Shown here piece after piece: positions 5,848 to 14,523 of a DNA stretch of 16,326 nucleotides; within the stretch, counting starts at the first letter, position 1; every line of letters begins with the position of its first letter. The notes below the pieces were generated by a model. That model saw only the letters and a program-made list of their open reading frames with translations. It did not search any database and was not told where the DNA came from. The stretch lies in contig PMBV01000141.1 in the NCBI GenBank assembly GCA_003153055.1, positions 1 through 16,326 on the forward strand, written 5' to 3'. The position numbers were made by a program, and so were the translations under genes. Origin of the DNA: Myxococcales bacterium. GTDB lineage: Bacteria > Myxococcota > Myxococcia > Myxococcales > Myxococcaceae.

Positions 5848-8628
5848 CTACTCGGCCGACCCGAGGAGGCGCAGGCCTGCGGGGAGGCTCTCCCCGAAGA
5901 CGCGCTGCTCTTCCCGCTCTCCCAGCACCGTCGCCTCCCGAACCATCTGCACCATCACCTCCGGCGCCTTGAGTTCACCCAGCCGAGCGGCCACCCGCTC
6001 CCGCAAACCCTCGTCGACGTCGCGCGCCCGGTCGCCGCTCACCCGCGCGAGCTGAGCCAGTGGGAAGACGAGCTCCTCGGGCCGCTTCACCTCGAGCTTG
6101 AGCAGCCGCTCCAGCCATTCCTGGGCGAGCTCCATCGAAACACACGCATGGTCACTGCCGTAGAACGGCACCCGAGCCCCAAGCCGACCGACCGCCCACA
6201 GGTCATGCGCCGACGCGCCATCCTTCTCGATGCGCCCAAACAGAAGCCCTCCCAGCTCGGCCTTGTACTGCTCATCGAGCCGCTCGAGATTGGCCACCAA
6301 CCGAATCAGCTCCGGCAAGCCTTCCACCTTGACGACCTTGGGCTTCGTCGGGCCCTTGACCACCGGCGGCCGGAGGAGTGGCGCAACGGTCTCATAGAGC
6401 CGCTTCTGGGCAGCCGCGTCGAGGCCGCCGGCGATGCGCCGCCACAACACCCACCACGCCTCCCAGTTGTGCGGCTCGCCATGAAACTGGAGCCCCTGCT
6501 CGAACATCTTGAACGTCTCGGCCGAGCGCCAGGTATCCAGCGGCGCCCCGAAGCCAGGCCTCAGGCAATACCCGGCCAGATTACAGAACAACCGCTCGTG
6601 GTCCGCGGTGCGCCGTCGCTTCTGCTGCCCCGCGTAGAGCGCCGTCCACAGCTCTCGCAAGAGCGGCGTCGCCCAGCTCTCGCGGGGGCCGAGCACCTTC
6701 TCGAGGTTGCGGACGAGGTCCTTCACCATCGAGCGGTCCACCGGAGCCGGCCGCTTCCCATACACCACCTCGACCAGCTCCCTCGCCTCCGCGAAGCGAC
6801 GAGGCATCGGGGCGACCGCCGTCTGCCCTTGCTCGCCCGCGCCTCCACGGAGCTCGAACTCGAGCTTCCACCGCTGGTCTCGGTCCTTCGCCACGCACCA
6901 CAGCTCGAGCGTTCCTATCTCCGTCAGCGCCGCCCTCAGCCGCACCGGCACCTCCACCGGGGCCGCCCCCTTCTTCGCCGGCTCGCCCGAGCGCAGCACC
7001 GTCTCGATGGGCGGGAGCGCCTGGTACATCTCGTCGTCGAGGGTGACCAGCTCGCCCGGCTCCCGCGCCGTGGAGAGCGCCGAAGCCCACAGCGAAAACC
7101 TCACCGGGCGATCCAGCACCAATCCGAAAGTGCGCGGCACCTCGACCTCGGAGCGCTCGTCGACGTGACGAGGAATCACGCACAGCGCTGGCCTTTCGCC
7201 CTGGGCCGCCGCGTCGAGCCCGACGAAGTAGCCCCGCGCCGTGCCACCCCCGATGCGCAGGCCCAGCCCACGGCGCACCAACCCGAAGTACGCCGCGCCT
7301 CGGGCCACGGCCAGCTCGAGGGCATCGGCGGGGAGCAGTGCAATGGGCGGCCGCTCGGGGTACCAGCCGCTCAGCACCTCGAGGAGGCGCTCGCCGACCG
7401 CGTGGGGCGTGAAGACACCACCGTTGAGCAAGAGCGCATCGGGCCGAGGGAGCCCTCCACAGCGCGCACCCAGGGCCTCATCGACCTCCGACGCGTGGCC
7501 CCTGAGGAACGCCGCGACGTGCCGGGTGACCCCGGGCTCACTGGCGTACGGCAGCCCCAGCTCTTGCAACGCACCACGGCCGCGCCGCGCCGGCACCTCG
7601 GAGGACACGATGCGCGGAAAGAAACCGTCGAGAATGACCGAGAGCACTTCCTGACGGTCGAGCTCGGCCGACAGCGCGCTGGCGATGAGCCGGCTCCCGC
7701 GGCCCACCACCGAGACCCGGGTCTTCTCCGGTCCAGCGCCAGTGAGCAGCGACTCCTTGGCCAGCCGGCAGGCCTGCACCAGCATCGACCACTGGGCCGC
7801 GTCGAGCCGGGCGCCGAGCCGAGTCTCCACCCGGCGAGCGAGGGCGACGTCCATGTTGTCGCCGCCGAGGAGAATGTGGTCTCCCACGGCGATCCGCTGG
7901 AGCGTCGGCACCCCGCCCTCGACCTTCGCGTGAATGAGCGTGAGGTCCGTCGTCCCGCCGCCGACGTCACACACCAAGATGAGCCGGTGGCCCCCGAGCG
8001 CGACGTCGAGCTGCCCGCGATGCCGGGCGGTGAAATCGTAGAAGGCCGCCTGGGGCTCCTCGAGGAGCGTCAGGTGAGCGAGGCCGACCTCCCGCGCCGC
8101 CCGCACCGTGAGCTCACGCGCCACTTCGTCGAACGACGCCGGCACCGTCAGCACCACCTCCTGCTCGCCCAGCGGCGCCGAGGGGAACCGGTGGGCCCAG
8201 GCCTCGCGGAGGTGCGCGAGGTAGAGCGCCGAGGCCTCCACCGGCGAACGACGCGGCACACCATCGGGTGCGCCCCACGGGAGAATCGGAGCGGTGCGGT
8301 CGACCCCCGCGTGACACAGCCAGCTCTTCGCCGAGCTCACCATGCGGCCAGGCACCCGCGCGCCCTGCTGCTTGGCCAGCTCTCCCACGATGACGTCGGG
8401 CTCACCCCACGGGAGCTTCGTCGCTCCCGCTGGGAGCTCGTGCGGCCCGGGCAGGTATGCGTTGGATGGCAACAGCCGCTTGGGAGCGCTCTCCGACGGC
8501 GCGACAAGCTGCACCACCTCGAGGCTGTCGATGGAGCCCGCGAGGTCGCCCTCGGCTTTCAAGTCCACGTATGCCAGGGCACTGTTGGTGGTGCCGAGAT
8601 CGATTCCGACGATGTAGCGCGCAGCCAT
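5848..8628 (-). CDS. Hsp70-family protein with C-terminal DUF3731-type extension
   Basis: A 926-residue Hsp70-like ATPase. The nucleotide-binding domain shows phosphate-1 motif GIDLGTTNS (8-16), phosphate-2 motif CDVGGGTTD (220-228; DnaK usually has GGGTFD), the GGDNMD stretch near 250, and an adenosine motif LLLNGGVF near 398. A beta-type substrate domain ends near residue 595 (GTLELWCVAKDRDQRWKLEFEL). Instead of the DnaK helical lid there is a helical extension of about 315 residues, from RRFAEARELVEVVYGKRP, of the type annotated as DUF3731. The start is the ATG at 8628 with AGAGGA just upstream; the open frame continues further up but as low-complexity Gly/Ala/Arg sequence. It begins 11 bases after the preceding Hsp70 gene and is the last gene of the operon. 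Client and partners are unknown; a GrpE/DnaJ-independent chaperone or scaffold role is possible. Confidence 0.92.
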   Translation of the reverse strand: MAARYIVGIDLGTTNSALAYVDLKAEGDLAGSIDSLEVVQLVAPSESAPKRLLPSNAYLPGPHELPAGATKLPWGEPDVIVGELAKQQGARVPGRMVSSAKSWLCHAGVDRTAPILPWGAPDGVPRRSPVEASALYLAHLREAWAHRFPSAPLGEQEVVLTVPASFDEVARELTVRAAREVGLAHLTLLEEPQAAFYDFTARHRGQLDVALGGHRLILVCDVGGGTTDLTLIHAKVEGGVPTLQRIAVGDHILLGGDNMDVALARRVETRLGARLDAAQWSMLVQACRLAKESLLTGAGPEKTRVSVVGRGSRLIASALSAELDRQEVLSVILDGFFPRIVSSEVPARRGRGALQELGLPYASEPGVTRHVAAFLRGHASEVDEALGARCGGLPRPDALLLNGGVFTPHAVGERLLEVLSGWYPERPPIALLPADALELAVARGAAYFGLVRRGLGLRIGGGTARGYFVGLDAAAQGERPALCVIPRHVDERSEVEVPRTFGLVLDRPVRFSLWASALSTAREPGELVTLDDEMYQALPPIETVLRSGEPAKKGAAPVEVPVRLRAALTEIGTLELWCVAKDRDQRWKLEFELRGGAGEQGQTAVAPMPRRFAEARELVEVVYGKRPAPVDRSMVKDLVRNLEKVLGPRESWATPLLRELWTALYAGQQKRRRTADHERLFCNLAGYCLRPGFGAPLDTWRSAETFKMFEQGLQFHGEPHNWEAWWVLWRRIAGGLDAAAQKRLYETVAPLLRPPVVKGPTKPKVVKVEGLPELIRLVANLERLDEQYKAELGGLLFGRIEKDGASAHDLWAVGRLGARVPFYGSDHACVSMELAQEWLERLLKLEVKRPEELVFPLAQLARVSGDRARDVDEGLRERVAARLGELKAPEVMVQMVREATVLGEREEQRVFGESLPAGLRLLGSAE

Positions 8629-8639
8629 GTGTCCTCTGG

Positions 8640-10475
8640 TTAGGCGCCCGTCGACCGGAGGTTGAACTCGAGCTTGAAGGCCTTGCCCGAGCGCTCCACG
8701 CACTCCAGCTCGAGCGTGCCGATGGCCGTGACATGCGCCCGCAGCCGCACCGGCACCACCTGCCCCTGCGACGTCGCCTCTCCGGGGGCCGTCGCCTCGA
8801 CCGGGGGCATCTCCTCGAGCTCGTCCTCCCACCGCTCCACCACCGCGCCGACGTGGTCGTCTCGTCGCACCGACGACGCGAAGAGCCTGAACTGGGCCGG
8901 CTCACCCACCACCAGCCCGAGCTGTTGATCCGGCAACTCCACCGTGGTGCCCTCCTCCATGCCCATCGGCGCCAAGCACAAGGCCTTGAGCGGCGGCGCC
9001 ATCCCCGGCACGGCGGGCATCGCCGTCTCGATGCCAACGTAGTAGGCCCGCGCCGTCCCTCCGCGAATTCGAATGCCTTTGCCCTGGCGGACCCGGCCGT
9101 AGACAGCAGCGCCCTGGGCCACGGCGAGATCCAGCTCACCGCCTGGCAGCTCGACGGGCGCCTTCCCGCCCTCCGCCACCACCCACCGCGCGAGCACCGA
9201 GGCCACACGCTCCTTGAGCTCCTTCGCTTTCATCACCCCGCCGTTGAAGAGAATGGCCGTGGGGTGAGGAAACGCCTTTCCCACCAGGGCGAACCCGTGG
9301 GTGCTCTCGCTCGTCAGCGCGCTCTGTTGCCGCGAGAGGAACGCGGCCAGGTGCCGGGTGATGGCTGGATCCGCCGCGTACGGGAGGCCCAGCGTGGTGA
9401 GCCCCACCCGTCGCTGGGACGCCGGCGCCGCGCTCACCTCGACCTGCGGAAAAAAGCCGTCGACCAGCACCTGGGTCAGCTCGGCACGGGTGAGCTCGGT
9501 CTTGATGGCCCCGCCGATGAGGCTCGATCCACGCCCGGGAATGGCAACGGGGTGGCTCTGCTTCGTGGGGTCGGCGAACAGAGCCTCCTTCGCCTGCCGC
9601 GCACCGTGGGTGAGGACGAGCTCTTGCCAGCGATCGAGCTTCTTCCCCGCCTTCACCAGCTTCTGGCCCAGTGTGTGGCCTAGGGCGAGATCCATATTGT
9701 CGCCGCCGAGCAGAATGTGGTCGCCGACCGCCACCCGCTGCAGCGAGAGCTCGCCGTCGCGCTCCACCACCGCGATGAGGCTGAAGTCGGTGGTGCCGCC
9801 GCCCACGTCGCACACCAAGATGAGATCGCCCACCTTGAGGACCTTGCGCCAGGCATCGCCCCTGGCCTCGACCCAGGCGTAGAGGGCCGCTTGAGGCTCC
9901 TCGAGCAAGGTGAGATGCGTGAGGCCTGCCTCGGCAGCGGCCTCCACCGTCAGCTCTCGAGCCAACGCGTCGAACGACGCCGGCACCGTCAGCGTCACGT
10001 CTTGCGCCTCGAGGGCCAGCGCTGGGTCGCCCTTGGCCATGCGGAGGTTCCACGCCTCGCGAATGTGGCTGAGGATCCTCGCGCTGGCCGTGAGCGGCGA
10101 CACCTTGGGCACTTCGTCGGGGCTGCCAGCCGGGAGCCAGGGCGCTCGGCGATCCAGCGCCGGGTGGCACAGCCAGCTCTTCGCCGAGCTGACCAGCCGC
10201 ACCGGCGCCAGGGCCCCATGGTTCCGCGCGAGCTCACCCACCACGAAGGCCCGGCTCGCATCCCATGGGAGCCCCAGGGCGCCAGGGGGAAACTCACTCG
10301 GGTGCGGCAGGTACAGGAACGAGGGCAACAGCGGGCGGGCCTCGACTGTCCCCGGGTGCACGAGCTGCTCCACGGGGAAGCTGGTGACCGGCCCGTCGGC
10401 GTCCAACGGGAGATACGCCACGGCGCTGTTGGTCGTGCCGAGGTCGATGCCGACGGCGAAGCGCGCCCCGGTCAC
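8640..10475 (-). CDS. Hsp70-family protein (short paralogue)
   Basis: A 611-residue Hsp70-like ATPase, clearly a paralogue of the next gene. Shared signatures are GIDLGTTNSAVAY near residue 9, LVSSAKSWLCHPALDR, LTVPASFDALARELTV, LTLLEEPQAALY, CDVGGGTTDFSL (Asp at 223), GDHILLGGDNMD and ILFNGGVM near 410. It stops right after the beta-type substrate domain (GTLELECVERSGKAFKLEFNLR), so it has no helical lid and no DUF3731-type tail. The start is a GTG at 10475 whose bases overlap the stop of the DUF2760 gene (GTGA), pointing to coupled translation. DnaK itself is expected elsewhere in the genome; this is a specialised subfamily. With its larger paralogue it may form a heteromeric pair. Confidence 0.93.
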   Translation of the reverse strand: MTGARFAVGIDLGTTNSAVAYLPLDADGPVTSFPVEQLVHPGTVEARPLLPSFLYLPHPSEFPPGALGLPWDASRAFVVGELARNHGALAPVRLVSSAKSWLCHPALDRRAPWLPAGSPDEVPKVSPLTASARILSHIREAWNLRMAKGDPALALEAQDVTLTVPASFDALARELTVEAAAEAGLTHLTLLEEPQAALYAWVEARGDAWRKVLKVGDLILVCDVGGGTTDFSLIAVVERDGELSLQRVAVGDHILLGGDNMDLALGHTLGQKLVKAGKKLDRWQELVLTHGARQAKEALFADPTKQSHPVAIPGRGSSLIGGAIKTELTRAELTQVLVDGFFPQVEVSAAPASQRRVGLTTLGLPYAADPAITRHLAAFLSRQQSALTSESTHGFALVGKAFPHPTAILFNGGVMKAKELKERVASVLARWVVAEGGKAPVELPGGELDLAVAQGAAVYGRVRQGKGIRIRGGTARAYYVGIETAMPAVPGMAPPLKALCLAPMGMEEGTTVELPDQQLGLVVGEPAQFRLFASSVRRDDHVGAVVERWEDELEEMPPVEATAPGEATSQGQVVPVRLRAHVTAIGTLELECVERSGKAFKLEFNLRSTGA

Positions 10476-11008
10476 GGGAGCTCTACCTCGGCGGGAGCGA
10501 GGATCCGCGGGTCTTGCCCGGTGGGCGCCGAGGGCAAGGTCACCGTCTTGGCCCGCCAGCCGTGGTGCTTGAGGCTCCCCTTGAAGGGCGGGTGGCCGAC
10601 GACGTTGCCAGTGAGACGAATGCTCGCCGCGTCGAAGCCTTGAGGCACCGCGACGCTCGCCCCGTCAGGCTCGGGGAGCACCGGCTCGAGCACCAGCGCG
10701 CTCGCCAGTGCCTTCTTGCAGCCCTCGTGCACCACTCTGGCCGCGCCACCTATCTCCGCGTCGGAGTAGGCAGCCACGTCTTCCTGCAAGAAGTCGATGA
10801 AGCGCCCGTCGCGCTGGAGCACCGCGAGGAAGTGCAGCGCCCCGGCGTGCTCCAACCCCTCGCGCGGCACGGTCGGCGCGGACGGCGTGGAGGGCGCACC
10901 TGCCTGGAGTGCCCGAACCCGCCACGCGAAGGCTCCATCGAACAGCACTCGAAAAAAGGCGGCGAAGGCCAGCGACACCCTCCCGAAGAAGCTGACCTGG
11001 TCGTTCAT
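10472..11008 (-). CDS. DUF2760 domain protein
   Basis: A 178-residue protein of the DUF2760 family, of unknown function. The core signature is visible at about residues 55-95: ALHFLAVLQRDGRFIDFLQ, then EDVAAYSDAEIGGAARVVHEGCKKAL. A C-terminal beta region follows (FDAASIRLTGNVVGHPPFKG, then HHGWRAKTVTLP). The N-terminus has a short hydrophobic stretch, SLAFAAFFRVLFDGAF (11-26), that could be a membrane anchor or an amphipathic helix. The start is the ATG at 11008 with GGGAG 7 bases upstream; a longer frame to 11110 has no family similarity. From what I know of the family, DUF2760 genes sit next to Hsp70-type genes in other proteobacteria, and here the stop overlaps the Hsp70 start by 4 bases, so a role with the two Hsp70s is likely. 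Confidence 0.85.
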   Translation of the reverse strand: MNDQVSFFGRVSLAFAAFFRVLFDGAFAWRVRALQAGAPSTPSAPTVPREGLEHAGALHFLAVLQRDGRFIDFLQEDVAAYSDAEIGGAARVVHEGCKKALASALVLEPVLPEPDGASVAVPQGFDAASIRLTGNVVGHPPFKGSLKHHGWRAKTVTLPSAPTGQDPRILAPAEVELP

Positions 11009-11126
11009 GTGCGTGCTCCCGTTCACGGTTTGGACCCGCTTCCCTTCAGGGTGGCGAAGCGTTCCTCGGGCCCCGATGAGGTACCACGCTGGTGGCTGCC
11101 TTCCCATCATTTCTACGCCGACGGGT

Positions 11127-13568
11127 TCACTCGTGGCGTCTGGGAGCGTGCAGCAAGCCGTCGCGGATTCTCCCTGCCAGCGCCCGCTCGTAGGCCTCGA
11201 GGTCCTTGGCCTCGGCCAGGGTCGTCCAGAAGGCCATGTTCAGCACCAGCACGAGGCTCTTGAGGCGCTCCTCTGCCTTCGCCACCGAGCGACCCTTGGC
11301 CGCCGTCTTCTGCCCAGTCACTCGCCCGCTGGTCACGCCCTGTCGCGAGGCGATCTGCTCGGTCAGCGAGGCCAGCTTCCGGTCGCGCGCCGCCTTGGCT
11401 CCCGCGAAGCCCACCACCCCGATGCTCGGCCCGTCGCGCCCGAGGAAGAGGGGAATCGCCAACACCCAATCGTACCTCGGAGCGTAGGGAGAGAAGTTCT
11501 CGGGGAACTCGCGGAAGACGACGTTGATGAACGGGTGCTCTTTGCGCTGGGCCATTCGCCGAGTCCACGCCACCGGGTAGCTGTGGCGAAAGGCGTGGCC
11601 GGCGATGCCGTCACCACACGCGAACCGGGCGACCCACGACTGGGGTGGAAAGCGGCCGAAGGCGTTGAGCAGCCGCCGTCGCTCCTGGCTCCAGACGAGG
11701 CCCGTCCACATCGTCGACGACAGGCCCTCCGAGAGGATCGCCGCCGACACGGCCTCGGTCAGCCGGGCCCCCAACGGAGGCTCGACCAACCCCCGGCACA
11801 GGTCGACCACTTTCTCGCCGAGCGCCAGGGGCTCGTGCTCGACCTGCCGGCCGCTCTTCCCTGGCTGGTAGAGGAGCGCGTAGCGGTGCCCGAGGAGCGG
11901 AGCGGAGGCCACCAGCCGAACGGTGCGCCGGTCCTTGAGCAGCTCGGCGTCGATGCGCCGGGTCTCCACGTCGTCGACCTGCCAGGGGCTCTCGTCGCGC
12001 TCGGGAGCCAGGCGCTCGGCCAGGGCGCGCGCGGCGAGGGGCGCCGGTGTGCCCGGCCCGAAGGTCACCACCAGCTCGAGCTCGTCGCACTCGAGGTGAT
12101 TGGTGTGGGCCCGGAGATCCTCCGTCGGCTCGACGTTCTCGAACCAGGCCCGGCGATCGGGCAACAGCGAGAGCTCCTCGGCGTTGATCGCCGCCACGTT
12201 CGAGACGTAGTAGGTCCACGTGACGTCGACCGGCGCGTCGTTGTCGAGCAGGACGGTGAAGCGCCTTCGCCCATCGCTCAAGGTGCGCTCAGTGGCTCCG
12301 GCGACCCGGCTGGGGCCGATGCGAACCTCGCGAGGAGCGATGGCGCAGAACGGAGGGCCGATGGTGTCGAGCTCGAGGGTCGCGCAGGGCTGCACCTGGG
12401 TCAGCCGCACGGTGACACAGGCGATGCCGTCCTCGTTGAGCCGCCACTCCCGACGCTGACGGGCGCACCTCGGCGCGGTCCGCTCCTTCGCGGTGCCCGG
12501 GGCGCCGAACGAGAGGCGTCGAGCACGCGGCTCGGTGTCGAAGCGCTTCTTCTGGTGGTCCAGCGAGAAGACGCGCACGTCGACGCGCCCCCGGCCCAGC
12601 TCGCAGATCGACAGCTGGTTGCCAATGCCTTCGGGGAGCTGGTCCCCTCCGGCCGCCAGTGAGCCGGTGGAGATGACGGCCATGCGCCCGTCGAGCATCG
12701 CCAGCTCCGAGCCGTCGGCCACGTGGCTGTGGCCGTGAAAGCCAAGGCGCGCGCCCAGGTTGTAGATCATCCCCAGGTCACCCATGGCCAGGCGGTCGGG
12801 CCGGCCGAGCTCGCTGGCGAAGCCGTGGTGCCAGACGGCGACGACCGTCGCGTTGGGGAACGCGCCGAGAAACGCCGCGACGTGCTTCTGCGCATGGGCG
12901 ATGGACTCGGGCGCGAACCGGGCCCCTTCCCAGAAGCGATCATTCGTCGCGCAGGAGTTGAGGCCGATGAAGATGATGTTCTCTGCCCCGAAGGCGTGGG
13001 CCGACCAGTCGCTCCCCGGCGCGGCGGAGAGCAGGTCGAAGGGCCGATGGTCTCCGGTGCCGAGCGCTCCGTCGTAGAAGCCGTCGAGGAACCCTTGAAC
13101 CCGGGCGAAGCGGTCGGCGTAGCGCTTCTGGGGGTCGACCTCGAAGAGCTCGCCGTGACCCATCGGGCTGACGGAGAAGCGGCGGGTAGTCGTCTCCGGG
13201 TGCTCCCGGGCGTCGCGGATGGCACGGGCGACCGCGAGAGGGTCCTTCCTCAGCTCCTCGTCGAGACAGAGCTGGCGGAAGACGCTGTCTCCGACCTTCT
13301 CACCCCACAGCGTGTCGTGGTTGCCAGGCACGAAGATGACTCGTTGCCGCTCAGTGGGATGCCTGAGGAGCGGAAGCAGCTCGCCCAGCGCGAAGTCCTT
13401 GAGGCGGAGGTATTCGTCGGGCGCCGCGCGCTGGCTCAGGTCTCCGCTGACGACGATGAAGTCGAAGGGGCGCTCCTTGGAGAGCAGCGCGGCCGGGGCG
13501 ATCCAGATTTCTTCGAGGCTCTTCCACTTCCCGGTGACGTGGAGATCGGAGACGTGGAGGATCTTCAC
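11127..13568 (-). CDS. Calcineurin-like metallophosphoesterase with C-terminal GAF-like region
   Basis: An 813-residue multidomain protein. Residues 1 to about 330 are a calcineurin-like phosphoesterase with all metal-binding motifs: SDLHV (Asp8, His10), SGDLS (Asp43), GNHD (Asn83, His84), WHHG (His247/248) and GHSH (279-282). A middle region, about 380-530, looks beta-rich (CVTVRLTQVQ, RRFTVLLDNDAPVDVTWTYYVSN). Residues about 580-735 resemble a GAF sensor domain: CGDGIAGHAFRHSYPVAW near 650, then YDWVLAIPLFLGRDGPSIGVVGFAG. A helical tail ends the protein. The start is a GTG at 13568 with AGGAG 6 bases upstream. No signal peptide, so cytoplasmic. It could be a phosphodiesterase or nuclease gated by a small ligand, but the substrate is unknown. 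The DUF2760-Hsp70-Hsp70 set follows 118 bp downstream on the same strand. Confidence 0.88.
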   Translation of the reverse strand: MKILHVSDLHVTGKWKSLEEIWIAPAALLSKERPFDFIVVSGDLSQRAAPDEYLRLKDFALGELLPLLRHPTERQRVIFVPGNHDTLWGEKVGDSVFRQLCLDEELRKDPLAVARAIRDAREHPETTTRRFSVSPMGHGELFEVDPQKRYADRFARVQGFLDGFYDGALGTGDHRPFDLLSAAPGSDWSAHAFGAENIIFIGLNSCATNDRFWEGARFAPESIAHAQKHVAAFLGAFPNATVVAVWHHGFASELGRPDRLAMGDLGMIYNLGARLGFHGHSHVADGSELAMLDGRMAVISTGSLAAGGDQLPEGIGNQLSICELGRGRVDVRVFSLDHQKKRFDTEPRARRLSFGAPGTAKERTAPRCARQRREWRLNEDGIACVTVRLTQVQPCATLELDTIGPPFCAIAPREVRIGPSRVAGATERTLSDGRRRFTVLLDNDAPVDVTWTYYVSNVAAINAEELSLLPDRRAWFENVEPTEDLRAHTNHLECDELELVVTFGPGTPAPLAARALAERLAPERDESPWQVDDVETRRIDAELLKDRRTVRLVASAPLLGHRYALLYQPGKSGRQVEHEPLALGEKVVDLCRGLVEPPLGARLTEAVSAAILSEGLSSTMWTGLVWSQERRRLLNAFGRFPPQSWVARFACGDGIAGHAFRHSYPVAWTRRMAQRKEHPFINVVFREFPENFSPYAPRYDWVLAIPLFLGRDGPSIGVVGFAGAKAARDRKLASLTEQIASRQGVTSGRVTGQKTAAKGRSVAKAEERLKSLVLVLNMAFWTTLAEAKDLEAYERALAGRIRDGLLHAPRRHE

Positions 13569-13595
13569 GTCGCGCTCCTGTCGGACGACTCGGGC

Positions 13596-13832
13596 TCAGC
13601 GACCTTGGGAGTGCTTCGACGGACGCCTGGGGCGGGGTTCGAGCTCGGCAAGGACACTCCGGGTCTGCTCGATGGCGTGCCGCGCACGCGACGAGTCGTC
13701 GGGAAACCGCTGCCGCACCACCACCGCCGCATCACGGAACCGGACCGGCTGGCTGGGTGACCGTGATGAGCTTTGATGGTGAGACACCAGCGAATCTCCG
13801 TGCTTCAGGTGCTTGGAGGGTAGGACCAGCAC
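13596..13832 (-). CDS. Possible small hypothetical protein upstream of the phosphoesterase
   Basis: A 78-codon open frame beginning with GTG at 13832, with GAGG 4 bases before it, and ending 27 bp before the phosphoesterase start. The C-terminal 48 residues look protein-like, with a helical stretch (FRDAAVVVRQRFPDDSSRARHA, IEQTRSVLAELEP) and GC-rich third positions similar to its neighbours. The N-terminal 25 residues look less natural, so the real start may be later. No family is recognised. It could be a real first gene of the operon or chance coding in a GC-rich spacer. Confidence 0.33.
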   Translation of the reverse strand: MLVLPSKHLKHGDSLVSHHQSSSRSPSQPVRFRDAAVVVRQRFPDDSSRARHAIEQTRSVLAELEPRPRRPSKHSQGR

Positions 13833-13867
13833 CGGACCTCGTCAAGGAATGCACGGCGACTTCGCAC

Positions 13868-13897
13868 TTGAACCCATTTTCTAAGGCTGGCCATAGT
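13868..13897 (+). promoter_or_regulatory. Possible sigma-70-type promoter of the START-domain gene
   Basis: TTGAAC (13868-13873) and CATAGT (13892-13897) are separated by 18 bases, in the most AT-rich part of this gap. A transcript starting about 7 bases later would begin at or very near the GTG start codon at 13904, which fits the missing ribosome site. Both boxes deviate from consensus. Confidence 0.3.
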
Positions 13898-13903
13898 CGA
13901 GCC

Positions 13904-14509
13904 GTGACGCGGTGGACTCTCTTCTCGATGGTTGTGCTAGCCGGCGTGGCCCTGGCCGAGGAACCCTGGGCGACGATTTCCAAGGAGCAGGGAGTCACCC
14001 TCGAGGCGCAGGCCGTGCCTGGCTCGGGATTCGAGAACCTCCGCGTGACCTGCGCCAGCCACGTGTCACCTCGCGCGTTCATCAAGGCCCTGTGGGGCGT
14101 GGCCAGCGACACCACACCCAACCCCCAGGTCGTGCACCGGGAGGTCCTCATCGACGAGGTCCAGGTGCGCCGATACTACGACGTGGTGCACGCGCCCCCG
14201 GCCTCGGAGCGCGACTACGTGATGCACCAGGCGTGGAGCGAAGAGGAGGCCACCGGGGCTGTCACCATGCGATTCGGATCGGTGGACGACCGCCGAAAGC
14301 CTGTCACCGCCGGCCTGGTGCGCTTCGGGAGGATCGTCGGCTCCGTTTCGGCCACTCCTCGGCCCCAAGGAGGCAGCACCCTCAGCTACGTCGTGTTCAC
14401 CGACCTCGGCGGCGCCCTCCCCGCCTGGATCAGCCGTGGACCCCAGCGGGAGGCGGCGAAGAGATTTCTCCTCGAGATACGTCGGCGGGCCGAGAAGTCC
14501 TCTCCCTGA
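13904..14509 (+). CDS. Secreted START (SRPBCC) domain protein
   Basis: A 201-residue protein with a signal peptide (TRWTLFSMVVLAGVALA, probable cut after Ala18 before EEPW) and a START-type lipid-binding domain covering the rest. Typical features are the opening WATISKEQGVTLEAQAVPGSGFENLRV, a Tyr-Tyr strand (RRYYDVVHAPPASERDYVM) with the ERDYV motif, and the closing strand STLSYVVFTDLGGALPAWI followed by the long C-terminal helix (EAAKRFLLEIRRRAEK). Members bind lipids or other hydrophobic ligands in a deep cavity; ligand here is unknown. The start at GTG 13904 gives a clean signal peptide. The open frame extends up to 13757 but that part is not protein-like. No good ribosome site is seen near the GTG. 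It is probably a single-gene unit, divergent from the phosphoesterase operon. Confidence 0.82.
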   Translation: MTRWTLFSMVVLAGVALAEEPWATISKEQGVTLEAQAVPGSGFENLRVTCASHVSPRAFIKALWGVASDTTPNPQVVHREVLIDEVQVRRYYDVVHAPPASERDYVMHQAWSEEEATGAVTMRFGSVDDRRKPVTAGLVRFGRIVGSVSATPRPQGGSTLSYVVFTDLGGALPAWISRGPQREAAKRFLLEIRRRAEKSSP

Positions 14510-14523
14510 GTTCGTTTCCTCGG

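Noticed and set aside
5812..8643. A 943-codon open frame on the plus strand opposite the Hsp70 gene
   Set aside because: It is the antisense shadow of a GC-rich gene: rich in Arg, Pro, Leu and His, no motifs, and fully overlapped by a gene with clear Hsp70 signatures.
11009..11126. A possible hairpin terminator between the phosphoesterase and DUF2760 genes (TCGGG/CCCGA)
   Set aside because: The stem is only five bases with no following T-tract, so it does not show that the operon is split here.
8457..12662. Further long plus-strand open frames opposite the second Hsp70, DUF2760 and phosphoesterase genes
   Set aside because: They have the same shadow composition, no recognisable domains, and the opposite strand carries motif-complete genes.
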